NCBI RefSeq assembly: GCF_002208095.1
Contig: NZ_CP017990.1
Location: 4,154,001-4,218,000, forward strand
Length of the DNA stretch: 64,000 bases
From: Enterobacter cloacae complex sp. ECNIH7
GTDB taxonomy: Bacteria > Pseudomonadota > Gammaproteobacteria > Enterobacterales > Enterobacteriaceae
Direction of reading: 5' to 3'
Positions 45,312 through 54,088 of this stretch are shown piece by piece. Each line of letters opens with the position of its first letter. Position 1 is the stretch's first letter. The notes beneath the pieces were generated by a model, which saw only the letters and a program-made list of their open reading frames with translations, did no database searches and was not told the DNA's origin. The translations under genes and the position numbers were made by a program.

Positions 45312-46115
45312 ATGTTGACGCGTAGACATTTCCTCACCACCACAGGAGCATTGCTGATGACAACATTACTGCCGGGGGAAACCCTGGCAGCCTCTCTGGC
45401 GGAAAGAGTCAGTAATACATGGCAAAAAATAATCACTCGTCGCTCTGCTCAGGAGACGATAACACCGGGCTGGATCTTGCAGTCTCTCGGGCTTCAGAGT
45501 GGCTCAACGGAATTGCGGAGAGCCATTTTTGAACTGGTCAGGCGAATGCCCTATCAGCTCGGTTCATGGAATGACCAAAGCATGAGCCTGTTTGAGCAGG
45601 GTTTTGGCGATTGTCGTCATAAAGCCGCCGCGGCCGAACGACTGCTGGTTGCCGGTGGTATTACGGCAAGGCGAAAACTGGTGCAGTTTGACTGGGCTGA
45701 TTTACCCATTCCTCCGGAAATACTGGCCATTTTGCCGCAAACACAGGGGTTTCATGACACCGTGACTTTTGAGTTAGACGGGAAAACATTCCTGTTTGAT
45801 GCCACCTGGGATATCGCTTTGCGCGGTGCGGGCTTCCCTGTGATGCCTTCCTGGGATGGTAACTCTGATACCTGGTCAGTGACTTCCCGGATGTCGACAC
45901 AGCAAACTGTACAGATGCCGCAGCCCGGGCAGGACATTTACAGCGCGAACCAGATGAGCTGGCCGCAGCGCGAGAAAACCATGGCATTCAATCAGGCCCT
46001 GAACAGCTGGCTGGAGGATATTCGGGCTAACCGTGACGACTGGTGCACCATCATCCACAGCGATGTTGAAGCCACCCGTTTGAGCCTGAAAACCTGCCTT
46101 GGGCAATTGAGTTAA
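45312..46115 (+). CDS. Tat-exported transglutaminase-like protein
   Basis: A 267-residue protein. MLTRRHFLTTTGALLMTTLL is a twin-arginine signal. The predicted Cys-His-Asp triad is visible as GFGDCRHKAAAAE (Cys near 103), GFHDTVTFELDGKT (His) and LFDATWDIAL (Asp), the transglutaminase/papain-like arrangement used by peptidases and cross-linking enzymes. It would act folded in the periplasm. The role in this unit is unknown. Confidence 0.75.
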   Translation: MLTRRHFLTTTGALLMTTLLPGETLAASLAERVSNTWQKIITRRSAQETITPGWILQSLGLQSGSTELRRAIFELVRRMPYQLGSWNDQSMSLFEQGFGDCRHKAAAAERLLVAGGITARRKLVQFDWADLPIPPEILAILPQTQGFHDTVTFELDGKTFLFDATWDIALRGAGFPVMPSWDGNSDTWSVTSRMSTQQTVQMPQPGQDIYSANQMSWPQREKTMAFNQALNSWLEDIRANRDDWCTIIHSDVEATRLSLKTCLGQLS

Positions 46116-46343
46116 TACCATTCTGGTCAGGAGGGACTGCGCAGGGAAGCGGTGATAACACCTCCGACACTCTTTATGCTGCTTCAGGTATAACGCTGGG
46201 ATACCTGAAGCTTTTTTACGCCATGTACGATTCCAGTGAGTGCCGGCAATCAGCGAATCCGGCATAAATGGTTTCAGGGGGCGTTAACAGGCAAAACCTG
46301 ACAGTTTTTTCTCTTGCCTTATCGTTTACAGACTAAAGAACAC

Positions 46344-47777
46344 TCAGGGTCCTGTACCGAGTAGATGAAGAACAATCCCGGCGGCGCAACAAGTGGCCAG
46401 TGTCGTCATCATTCCCAGCTTCAGGCGGAACAGCGCCAGCATGGCAACACAGGATAGCGCAAGTGACCAGGGTTCCAGGCTGGACAGTACCGGTACCTGC
46501 AGGACCATGCCAAAAGTGCGAACAACATTAATTTGCGCAAACAACGTATGCAGGGCAAACCAGACGGACAGGTTGAGTATCACTCCCACGACAGCGGCGG
46601 TGATGGTAGACAGTACGGCATTGAGTGCCTTGTTGTTACGCAATGCCTCGATATAGGGCGCACCGATAAAAATAAACAGAAACGAAGGGGTAAAGGTCAC
46701 CCATTTGGCTAAAATACCGCCCAGCGTCCCGGCCAGCACCGGGCTGAATACTCCCGGATCGCGGAATGCCGCCATAAATCCTACAAACTGCACAACGCTA
46801 ATCAGCGGACCCGGAGTGGTTTCAGCCATCCCCAGTCCGATTAACATTTCCCCCGGGGTAAGCCAGTGAAAATGTTCAACAGCCTGTTGCGCCACATAAG
46901 ACAGTATCGCGTAAGCCCCGCCGAACGTGAGCACGGACATCTTACTGAAAAATACCGCAATATGGGTATAGACGTTATCAACCCCCATCGTGACCACAAA
47001 AGCCATCAGCGGTCCCAGCCATATCAGTAAACCCAGGAGCGTCACTTTTATGGCTCTTCTGTGAGAAGGTCGCACGTGTTCAGGGATTTCCTGAGCAAAC
47101 GCGACATCAATCGCTGCCCCGGAATCATCCGCCGCATCGGGTTTGTCAGAGCCTGAACGGGGCTGAAAAGCGCTGATCCCGGTTTTACTCCCGATAAATC
47201 CGATCAGCGCAGCTGCCGCAATAATGAACGGAAAAGGGATGGCAAACACAAATATCGCGATAAATGACAAGACGGCAACACCCACCATGGCCTGGCTTTT
47301 TAGTGCCCGCCGGCCGACCCGCATTACGGCTTCCAGCACTACGGCAAGCACCGCAGCCTTGAGGCCAAAAAAGAGCGCCTGGACAATGCCAATCTGGCCA
47401 TAGCTGGCATAAATCCAGCTCAGTGTTCCCAGGGCCAGCAGGCCAGGCAGAATAAATAATATCCCGGCAGCAAGCCCTCCCCGGGTGCGATGCAGTAACC
47501 AGCCGATATAGACGGCCAGTTTGTGTGCTTCCGGACCAGGAACAAGAGTGCAATAGTTGAGGGCGTGCAGGAAACGGGTTTCACTGATCCAGTTTTTTTC
47601 TTCCACCAGTATCCTGTGCATCACGGCTATCTGGCCTGCCGGTCCGCCAAAACTCAGCGCGGCAACCCGCACCCATACCAGCAACGCTTCTCGAAAAGAC
47701 ACACCGTGCCGTTCATATGCCGGTGTTTGCTGAGAGGGAAATACCGGGTCTGAAGAACTGCTGTTATTGATGTCCAT
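46344..47777 (-). CDS. chrA: Chromate transporter ChrA
   Basis: A 477-residue bidomain CHR-family membrane protein that exports chromate. Each half begins with the family signature: FREALLVWVRVAALSFGGPAGQIAVMH plus GPEAHKLAVYIGWLLH in the first, and FFSKMSVLTFGGAYAILSYV plus MAETTPGPLISVVQFVGF in the second. About ten helices. The ATG at 47777 gives MDINNSSSS; ten more codons are open upstream. It is 39 bp downstream of chrB on the same strand. Confidence 0.94.
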   Translation of the reverse strand: MDINNSSSSDPVFPSQQTPAYERHGVSFREALLVWVRVAALSFGGPAGQIAVMHRILVEEKNWISETRFLHALNYCTLVPGPEAHKLAVYIGWLLHRTRGGLAAGILFILPGLLALGTLSWIYASYGQIGIVQALFFGLKAAVLAVVLEAVMRVGRRALKSQAMVGVAVLSFIAIFVFAIPFPFIIAAAALIGFIGSKTGISAFQPRSGSDKPDAADDSGAAIDVAFAQEIPEHVRPSHRRAIKVTLLGLLIWLGPLMAFVVTMGVDNVYTHIAVFFSKMSVLTFGGAYAILSYVAQQAVEHFHWLTPGEMLIGLGMAETTPGPLISVVQFVGFMAAFRDPGVFSPVLAGTLGGILAKWVTFTPSFLFIFIGAPYIEALRNNKALNAVLSTITAAVVGVILNLSVWFALHTLFAQINVVRTFGMVLQVPVLSSLEPWSLALSCVAMLALFRLKLGMMTTLATCCAAGIVLHLLGTGP

Positions 47778-47816
47778 GACTATGATGACCTGTGTTGATG
47801 GATCCACACCGGAGGC

Positions 47817-48776
47817 TTAATGACCCGGCTTATCGTCGCTGGAGGCGCTTTTGCTGTAGGTCAGCAGAAGGCTGTCAAAAATGGGACAGGCCGCATTCAG
47901 CAGTTGCTCATCGTCGGTAAAGGTTTCACGTAATCCCGCCAGAATACTTTCCACCCCGGCAGCCTCCGGGGGCTGGGCACCGCCGACATCAAGGTAATGC
48001 ACGAGTATCCCGGTGCGTGAAAGCCCCTCCTGTTCCAGAGAAAAACCAGCCAGCAGCACTTCAAAAGTTACCCTGTTATCCACATGACTGAATGTGGCCC
48101 CATCGAAGTCAAACCCGATAGCTCCGGCCGGACATTCCGCCGGATTGCTCATCCAGAGAAATTTTGCCCGGGGATCAATAAAGCGCCGGATTAACCACGC
48201 ACAGGCCAGTCTGTCCACCCAGGGACGCCGTCGTGTTGCCCAGACTCGCTGTTGATAGTCACTTATGCGTAACTTCGGGATGGTACCGATCACCATATGA
48301 GGTTCATCAGGTGACAATATCCGCGAGCAGGCCATCTCCAGTTCCTGTAGTGCATTGTCCGCCTGGCGCTGCGCCTCTCCCGGAAAGAAGTCGATGTCAG
48401 CAAGACCGGTAAACGATTTTCGCAGTTTGCGAACCAGCCTGAGTGTTTCCTGGACATTCCCCCCGGTCAGGGCTCCCTGTGCACGTGAGATCTCTACAAG
48501 CAGTACCGCAAAATCTTCACCACGATCGAAAAGATTGGCGAAACAGGAACCTTCAGGCTCTTCAGTATTGAGTACCAAAGCCATCCCTCCAGCATCACAG
48601 ACATCCTTTGCCTGAGCATCCAGAGTCATCCTGCATAATTCTGTTTCAGGCATCAGATAGACACCATCCCGCAATACTGCCGCTCCGGACGCTTTGAGTG
48701 CACGCCAGATCCGCATCCGGACGGCGGCGTTTTCTGTCGGAAGCGACAGGATGAGAAGGAGATATTTCATTTTCAC
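47817..48776 (-). CDS. chrB: Chromate resistance regulator ChrB
   Basis: A 319-residue protein. The N-terminal domain (YLLLILSLPTENAAVRMRIW, ALKASGAAVLRDGVYLMP) is typical of ChrB; the C-terminal domain contains ATRRRPWVDRLACAWLIRRF and DFDGATFSHVDNRVTFEVL. ChrB senses chromate and controls chrA in other bacteria. Two Met codons at the start (MKMKYL) leave a two-codon ambiguity. It starts divergently from the nickel exporter gene. Confidence 0.92.
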   Translation of the reverse strand: MKMKYLLLILSLPTENAAVRMRIWRALKASGAAVLRDGVYLMPETELCRMTLDAQAKDVCDAGGMALVLNTEEPEGSCFANLFDRGEDFAVLLVEISRAQGALTGGNVQETLRLVRKLRKSFTGLADIDFFPGEAQRQADNALQELEMACSRILSPDEPHMVIGTIPKLRISDYQQRVWATRRRPWVDRLACAWLIRRFIDPRAKFLWMSNPAECPAGAIGFDFDGATFSHVDNRVTFEVLLAGFSLEQEGLSRTGILVHYLDVGGAQPPEAAGVESILAGLRETFTDDEQLLNAACPIFDSLLLTYSKSASSDDKPGH

Positions 48777-48999
48777 TCACCACTCTCTGTTTATTGTCTC
48801 CCCTCCTTCGAGGGATTTTGTTAATGATATAACAGAATGAAGAATATGCTACATATTTACAATGAATGCGAATAGAGTGGACTCGCTGATGAAGACTTAA
48901 TGAGCTTAAAAACTGAAGTTAATTACTGACGAATGTCTCTTTAATCCTCCCCACCAGGATAAAGCTTGTCATTTTTTTCAGCTCCCTCTATGCTTTCAA

Positions 49000-49018
49000 C
49001 ATCCCCCTGGGGGGGATG
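49000..49018. promoter_or_regulatory. G/C-tract palindrome 2, upstream of the MFS nickel exporter
   Basis: CATCCCCCTGGGGGGGATG, 26 bp before the exporter ATG, so it probably overlaps the promoter or leader. Confidence 0.65.
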
Positions 49019-49043
49019 TAAATTCAAGCCAAGAGATTTCCTG

Positions 49044-50342
49044 ATGCTCAATATTCTTTCTAATCGTACCTACCGCCACCTGTTTATGGCACAGGTTATC
49101 GCCCTTATCGGCACCGGTCTGGCGACCGTTGCCCTGGGGCTGTTAGCCTACGATCTTGCCGGAGACAGGGCCGGGGCGGTTCTGGGTACCGCACTGGCTA
49201 TCAAGATGAGCGCCTACATTCTGGTTGCGCCTGTGGCAGCGGCCTTTGCCGACAAATTCCCGCGTCGAACCATGCTGGTGACGCTGGATCTGGTTCGCGC
49301 CCTCGTGGCTGTCGCGTTGCCTTTTGTCACCCAGATTTGGGAAATCTATATCCTGATCTTCATTCTTCAGTCTGCCTCGGCGGCGTTTACGCCAACCTTC
49401 CAGGCGACAATCCCGGATATTCTTCCTGACGAACGCGAATATACCCGGGCGCTGTCTCTGTCACGTCTGGCCTACGATCTGGAAAGTGTAATCAGCCCCA
49501 TGCTGGCGGCGGCGCTGCTGACGGTCATGAACTTCCACAACCTGTTTGCCGGTACGGCGGTCGGGTTCCTCGCCTCAGCGACTCTGGTTGTTTCCGTGAC
49601 GTTGCCAAAGATGAAAGCGTTAACGGTCAACCGCAGCATCTATGACAAAACCACACGGGGCATGCGCATCTTCCTGAAAACCCCAAGACTGCGCGGCCTG
49701 CTGGCACTCAACATGGCCGTGGCCGCAGCAAGTGCGATGGTTATCGTCAACACCGTGGTTCTGGTTCAGGCGGACTTTGGTCTCTCGCAGCGCTCCACCG
49801 CCATTGCGCTGACCTTCTTCGGTGTCGGATCCATGATATCGGCTCTGATTCTCCCCAGACTTCTCGACAAAATGAGTGACCGCATGCCGATGCTTGTGGG
49901 CACCGTACTCTTAGTCGTTGGCCTGGGGCTGGGCATTTTCCTCAAGGATTACATCACGCTGGTTGTGCTCTGGACGCTGCTGGGCGTGGGCTATTCGCTT
50001 TCTCAGACGCCGAGTGGTCGCCTGCTGCGCCGTTCTTCTACGGCTGAAGACAGACCGGCACTGTTCGCCGCCCAGTTTGCACTGTCGCATTCATGCTGGC
50101 TGGTGACTTATCCGCTGGCCGGGTGGGTCGGTGCAACATGGGGGACACAGGCTTCGTTCATCGCCCTGACCATTGTGGCCGCACTGTCACTGATTACTGC
50201 CGTTCTTATCTGGCGGCCTGAGCATGAAGTTTACGCCCAGGTTCACAGCCACACCGATCCAGAAACAAACAACGAATCGACCCATGAGCATGATTTCGTC
50301 ATTGATGATGAACACCCTTCATGGCCGAAGAAAGAGAAGTAA
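49044..50342 (+). CDS. ncrC: NreB/NcrC-like MFS nickel exporter
   Basis: A 432-residue inner-membrane MFS protein, about 12 helices, with a His-rich cytoplasmic tail (EHEVYAQVHSHTDPE, THEHDF). It starts MLNILSNRTYRHLFMAQVIA and includes FADKFPRRTMLVTLDLVRAL, the loop 2-3 motif of the family. NreB-type proteins export Ni2+. The ATG at 49044 is the first after palindrome 2; the frame is open to 48966 through that palindrome. Confidence 0.88.
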   Translation: MLNILSNRTYRHLFMAQVIALIGTGLATVALGLLAYDLAGDRAGAVLGTALAIKMSAYILVAPVAAAFADKFPRRTMLVTLDLVRALVAVALPFVTQIWEIYILIFILQSASAAFTPTFQATIPDILPDEREYTRALSLSRLAYDLESVISPMLAAALLTVMNFHNLFAGTAVGFLASATLVVSVTLPKMKALTVNRSIYDKTTRGMRIFLKTPRLRGLLALNMAVAAASAMVIVNTVVLVQADFGLSQRSTAIALTFFGVGSMISALILPRLLDKMSDRMPMLVGTVLLVVGLGLGIFLKDYITLVVLWTLLGVGYSLSQTPSGRLLRRSSTAEDRPALFAAQFALSHSCWLVTYPLAGWVGATWGTQASFIALTIVAALSLITAVLIWRPEHEVYAQVHSHTDPETNNESTHEHDFVIDDEHPSWPKKEK

Positions 50343-50419
50343 TTTCCGTAAAACAGACAAACGGGCAGGAGAGGATAAGCCGATAAAACGTGTGACCATG
50401 GCGTTGATACACATTATCT

Positions 50420-50445
50420 TATCCCCTCCACCTGGAGAGGATAAA
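50420..50445. promoter_or_regulatory. G/C-tract palindrome 3, on the repressor's ribosome site
   Basis: TTATCCCCTCCA / TGGAGAGGATAA around CC. The right arm includes GGAGAGG, the ribosome site of the repressor gene, so binding would block its own expression. Confidence 0.65.
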
Positions 50446-50447
50446 TC

Positions 50448-50717
50448 ATGACCGTTCACGCATCACACCCTGACATTATTAAAAGACTTAAGCGTGCCGC
50501 AGGGCACCTGAAAAGTACCATCCAGATGCTCGAAGATGAAAAAGCGTGTCTGGATATCGCCCAGCAGCTGCACGCTGTGGAAAAGGCGATAACGAATGCG
50601 AAGCGTACCTTAATTCATGACCATCTGGATCACTGCCTGGAGGACGCCCTTCATGCCGACTACACTGAGTCTGATAACACGCTTAGCGAATTTAAAGAGA
50701 TAACCAAGTATCTTTAA
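50448..50717 (+). CDS. ncrB: RcnR/FrmR-family metal repressor (NcrB-like)
   Basis: An 89-residue helical repressor of the CsoR/RcnR family. KRLKRAAGHLKSTIQMLEDE is the DNA-contacting helix; the candidate Ni/Co ligands are His near the N-terminus, Cys34 in KACLDIAQQ and His in TLIHDHLDHCLED. It should leave its G/C-tract operators when Ni or Co binds. It precedes the exporter gene by 12 bp. Confidence 0.88.
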   Translation: MTVHASHPDIIKRLKRAAGHLKSTIQMLEDEKACLDIAQQLHAVEKAITNAKRTLIHDHLDHCLEDALHADYTESDNTLSEFKEITKYL

Positions 50718-50729
50718 GGCAAGCGAAAT

Positions 50730-51872
50730 ATGACTGATTTTTCTGCTCTTTTACAGCAAGGCGTGGCGAATGCCTGGCTGTTCATCCCCAGCGCGATCCT
50801 GCTGGGTGCGCTTCACGGCCTGGAGCCCGGGCACTCCAAAACAATGATGGCCGCCTTTATTGTGGCTATCCGGGGAACGGTCAAACAAGCCGTATTATTA
50901 GGGCTTGCCGCGACCATTTCGCACACGTCAGTTGTCTGGCTGATTGCCATGGGCGGAATGTATGTCAGTCAGAAATTCACCGCCGAATCGGCTGAACCCT
51001 GGTTCCAGCTGATTTCAGCGATCATCATTCTTGCCACGGCGGCATGGATGTTCTGGCGCACCTGGCGCGGCGAAAAACTGTGGAAGATGGAGCAGGAAGA
51101 GGAACACGGCCACGGTCATCACGATCACGACGAAACCCGCATCATCGATACCGGTCATGGCAGCATTGAACTCTCAATTTTCGAGGAAGGCCAGCCGCCT
51201 CACTGGCGTTTACGCACGCTCAGCGGCAAGAAATGGGAAGCCCGCGATATCTCGCTGGTCACTAACCGGGGCACAGGAACATTTTCACAGGCCTTTGATT
51301 TCATCGAAAAAGACGGGTTTATGGAATCGGCCCTGGCGATCCCGGAGCCGCACAGTTTTGATGTTCGTCTCTCTTTGGGTCATCGCGGCCATGTACACGA
51401 TTATGATGTGGAATTCCGCGAGCATGAACACGGTCACGATCATGACCACGATCACTCCGCGCTGGAGGGACTGGATGTTAATTCCCCCGAGTATCAGGAC
51501 GCCCATGAGAAAGCGCACGCGAACGACATCAAAAAACGCTTTGCCAATCGCAGCGTAACCACCGGGCAAATTATCCTGTTCGGCCTGACCGGAGGACTCA
51601 TTCCTTGCCCGGCAGCCATTACCGTTTTGCTGCTCTGCATCCAGGTGAAAGAATTTACGCTCGGTGCCGCGCTGGTACTGTGTTTCAGCATTGGGTTAGC
51701 GATTACGCTGGTTTCAGTGGGCGCAGCAGCGGCTTTCAGCGTTCGTCAGGCAACAAAACGCTGGAGCGGCCTGGATACGCTGGCACGTCGGGCCCCGTAC
51801 TTCTCAAGCGTACTGATTGCCCTTGTTGGCATCTACATGGGTTATCACGGCTGGATCGGCGTGACCCGCTGA
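50730..51872 (+). CDS. ncrA: NcrA/RcnA-like nickel/cobalt efflux protein
   Basis: A 380-residue NicO-family membrane exporter. The family motif LLGALHGLEPGHSKTMMAAF is in helix 1, SHTSVVWLIAMGG follows, and GLIPCPAAITVLLLCI is in the second half. The cytoplasmic loop is very His/Asp-rich (EEEHGHGHHDHDE, EHEHGHDHDHDHS) and longer than in E. coli RcnA. It would export Ni2+ and Co2+. Transcribed with the repressor. Confidence 0.92.
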   Translation: MTDFSALLQQGVANAWLFIPSAILLGALHGLEPGHSKTMMAAFIVAIRGTVKQAVLLGLAATISHTSVVWLIAMGGMYVSQKFTAESAEPWFQLISAIIILATAAWMFWRTWRGEKLWKMEQEEEHGHGHHDHDETRIIDTGHGSIELSIFEEGQPPHWRLRTLSGKKWEARDISLVTNRGTGTFSQAFDFIEKDGFMESALAIPEPHSFDVRLSLGHRGHVHDYDVEFREHEHGHDHDHDHSALEGLDVNSPEYQDAHEKAHANDIKKRFANRSVTTGQIILFGLTGGLIPCPAAITVLLLCIQVKEFTLGAALVLCFSIGLAITLVSVGAAAAFSVRQATKRWSGLDTLARRAPYFSSVLIALVGIYMGYHGWIGVTR

Positions 51873-51897
51873 TTTCGCCTTACATGACTCTTCTCTG

Positions 51898-51922
51898 AAC
51901 CCACCCCCCGGTGGGTTTTTTA
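51898..51922 (+). terminator. Terminator after the Ni/Co efflux gene
   Basis: AACCCACC and GGTGGGTT around CCCC, followed by a run of T. Confidence 0.88.
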
Positions 51923-51944
51923 TCTCTGAAGCCCATCACATTTT

Positions 51945-51963
51945 TATCCCCCTACCGGGGATA
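51945..51963. promoter_or_regulatory. G/C-tract palindrome 4
   Basis: TATCCCCCTACCGGGGATA, 57 bp upstream of palindrome 5, in front of the YgiW-like gene. Confidence 0.55.
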
Positions 51964-52001
51964 GCAATTGAGCTTTTACAGGCGCTCATTTATCATCAAA
52001 T

Positions 52002-52020
52002 CATCCCCCCTGGGAGGATG
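52002..52020. promoter_or_regulatory. G/C-tract palindrome 5
   Basis: CATCCCCCCTGGGAGGATG, 11 bp before the first ATG of the YgiW-like gene. Confidence 0.62.
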
Positions 52021-52031
52021 TAAAATCATAA

Positions 52032-52472
52032 ATGGAACCTGCTATGCAAAAACAATATTTCAGTCAGATTCGTCGTCAGTTCTTCAACGTCACCGGTATG
52101 TTACTCACTTCATTCATCGCCATTCCTGCCCTGGCAGCGCAGGGCGGCTTCTCCGCTGAGAAAGAGCCTGTCGTCACTGAGCGCATGTACGCCGGTCATA
52201 AAGTTCAGCAGGAGAATGGTCAAAGTCGTATTCAGGCCGTTCCTTCAATGCGCGAAGGGGCGTGGGTAACGCTGGAAGGCAATGTTATCAGTCAGCAACA
52301 GGAGGAATGGTACACATTCCGTGATCCTACCGGCACCATCAAAGTGCGCATTCAGCAGAAGGTCTGGAACGGGCAACATTTCGACGCTCAGGATCTGGTG
52401 CGTGTTAGTGGCCAGGTAAGCCATGAAAATGGTAGTACAATTTTAGACGTTGCAGTTATCAGCAAACCCTAA
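52032..52472 (+). CDS. YgiW/YdeI family OB-fold stress protein
   Basis: A 146-residue periplasmic protein (142 residues from the ATG at 52044). A signal peptide (FFNVTGMLLTSFIAIPALAA) precedes an OB-fold domain with GAWVTLEGNVISQQQEEWYT, FRDPTGTIKVRI and DLVRVSGQVSHENGSTILDV. E. coli relatives are induced by peroxide, cadmium and acid. Two operator-like palindromes in front suggest it answers to the same metal repressor. RcnB-like metal binding is an alternative. Confidence 0.82.
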   Translation: MEPAMQKQYFSQIRRQFFNVTGMLLTSFIAIPALAAQGGFSAEKEPVVTERMYAGHKVQQENGQSRIQAVPSMREGAWVTLEGNVISQQQEEWYTFRDPTGTIKVRIQQKVWNGQHFDAQDLVRVSGQVSHENGSTILDVAVISKP

Positions 52473-52604
52473 AACACAATTCTGGCGAACGGCACTTTTC
52501 TGGGCATGTGAAGTTCGTCAGTTGAATTCACAGCTCAAAGCAGACTGTCAGATTTGATTGTGTGCTGCCAGATAAAACTGTCAGGTCAAGTCTGAGCTAA
52601 TACA

Positions 52605-52611
52605 CATCAGT
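52605..52611. repeat. Right 7-bp target duplication CATCAGT
   Basis: Directly adjoins the right terminal repeat of the metal-resistance unit and matches 41749-41755. Confidence 0.85.
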
Positions 52612-52623
52612 ACGGGTGAATTT

Positions 52624-52632
52624 GTCGCCGTA
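52624..52632. repeat. Left 9-bp target duplication GTCGCCGTA of the IS256-family element
   Basis: Identical to 53948-53956 on the other side of the element; 8-9 bp duplications are usual for IS256 relatives. Confidence 0.88.
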
Positions 52633-53947
52633 GAGTCTGTACATAAATTTGTGTAATTGCCTGATTTTGATATGTTCAATCCAACATCAAAAGCAGGTTA
52701 ATTTATGGACGAAAAACAGTTGCAGGCTCTGGCTAACGAACTGGCCAAAAATCTCAAAACCCCTGACGATCTCAACCAGTTCGATCGCCTGCTGAAGAAA
52801 ATCAGCGTTGAGGCGGCTCTCAACGCCGAAATGTCCCACCATCTGGGCTACGATAAAAATCAGCCCAAACTGGGGGCTAATTCCCGTAACGGCTATTCCA
52901 CAAAGACCGTTACCACCGGCGATGGCCCTCTGGAACTACGTACCCCACGCGATCGTGATGGCTCCTTCGAACCCCAACTGGTGAAGAAAAACCAGACCCG
53001 CATTACCGGCATGGATAACCAGATTTTATCGTTGTATGCCAAAGGGATGACCACACGCGAGATCGCCGCCGCGTTCAAAGAGTTGTATGACGCGGATGTC
53101 TCACCCGCGCTGGTCTCAAAGGTCACCGATGCGGTCATGGAGCAGGTTGTCGAATGGCAAAATCGTCCGCTGGATGCAGTCTATCCCATTGTTTATCTTG
53201 ACTGTATCGTCCTGAAAGTCCGACAGGATAGTCGTGTCATCAATAAATCAGTGTTCCTGGCGCTGGGCATTAATATCGAAGGCCAGAAAGAGTTGCTGGG
53301 GATGTGGCTGGCCGAAAATGAAGGGGCGAAGTTCTGGCTGAATGTGCTGACAGAATTGAAGAATCGTGGCCTGAACGATATCCTCATTGCCTGCGTTGAC
53401 GGCCTGAAAGGTTTCCCGGACGCCATCAACGCGGTGTATCCGGAGGCCCGCATCCAGCTGTGCATCGTGCATATGGTGCGCAACAGCCTGCGGTTCGTCT
53501 CCTGGAAGGACTACAAAGCCGTCACCCGCGACCTGAAAGCGATTTACCAGGCACCGACGGAAGAAGCAGGCCAGCAGGCGCTGGAAGCGTTCGCCGCAGC
53601 CTGGGACAGCCGCTATCCGCAGATAAGCCGAAGCTGGCAGGCAAACTGGGCCAACCTGGCGACGTTCTTCGCTTACCCGGCAGACATCCGCAAAGTCATC
53701 TACACCACCAACGCCATAGAATCACTGAACAGCGTGATCCGGCATGCTATCAAAAAGCGTAAGGTGTTCCCGACGGACGACGCGGTGAAAAAGGTGGTGT
53801 GGCTGGCAATCCAGGCGGCCTCACAGAAATGGACGATGCCGCTGAGGGACTGGCGTATGGCAATGAGCCGCTTTATTATCGAGTTCGGTGACCGCCTGGA
53901 CGGTCACTTCTGAGAAAAGGCATTTACACAGAATCGTGTACAGGGTC
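52633..53947. mobile_element. IS256-family insertion sequence, 1315 bp
   Basis: Left tip GAGTCTGTACATAAATTTGT then GTAATTGCC; right tip inward GACCCTGTACACGATTCTGT then GTAAATGCC. The element contains one transposase gene and is flanked by GTCGCCGTA on both sides. It lies 12 bp outside the right target duplication of the metal-resistance unit. Confidence 0.9.
52705..53913 (+). CDS. IS256-family transposase
   Basis: A 402-residue mutator-type DDE transposase, complete. Catalytic residues: Asp in PIVYLDCIVLKVRQ, Asp in LIACVDGLKGFPDAI and Glu in YTTNAIESLNSVIRHAIKKR. The N-terminal NGYSTKTVTTGDGPLELRTP is typical of the family. The start is ATG 52705 with a weak AGGTTAA upstream. Confidence 0.95.
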   Translation: MDEKQLQALANELAKNLKTPDDLNQFDRLLKKISVEAALNAEMSHHLGYDKNQPKLGANSRNGYSTKTVTTGDGPLELRTPRDRDGSFEPQLVKKNQTRITGMDNQILSLYAKGMTTREIAAAFKELYDADVSPALVSKVTDAVMEQVVEWQNRPLDAVYPIVYLDCIVLKVRQDSRVINKSVFLALGINIEGQKELLGMWLAENEGAKFWLNVLTELKNRGLNDILIACVDGLKGFPDAINAVYPEARIQLCIVHMVRNSLRFVSWKDYKAVTRDLKAIYQAPTEEAGQQALEAFAAAWDSRYPQISRSWQANWANLATFFAYPADIRKVIYTTNAIESLNSVIRHAIKKRKVFPTDDAVKKVVWLAIQAASQKWTMPLRDWRMAMSRFIIEFGDRLDGHF

Positions 53948-54088
53948 GTCGCCGTAATACGCATGTGCCTCCTGTGAACAGGCAATCTCATAATGCCCCC
54001 TGTCTATAATACAATACGTAAAACCCGTTCCACCCATCCCAAAAACACACGCCCAATAACCGAATCGTCACCAGAAACAAAAACTCTT

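Larger units (their letters stand above)
41756..52604. mobile_element. Transposase-less 10.85-kb transposon carrying Ni/Co and chromate resistance
   Basis: The tips TGTATTAGCTCAGA plus TATGACCTGACA (41756-41781) and, inverted, TGTATTAGCTCAGA plus CTTGACCTGACA (52579-52604) agree at 24 of 26 bases. A second site, AATCTGACAG, starts exactly 50 bp inside each tip (41806-41815 and 52545-52554 inverted). CATCAGT flanks both sides as a 7-bp target duplication. None of the genes inside is a transposase, so the unit should depend on one supplied elsewhere. The TG...CA ends and paired binding sites suggest a DDE transposase; the family is not identified. Confidence 0.8.

Noticed and set aside
46344..48776. 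chrBA as a separate transposon within the metal unit
   Set aside because: No inverted repeats or duplications seen around it; only the outer ends at 41756 and 52604 are supported.
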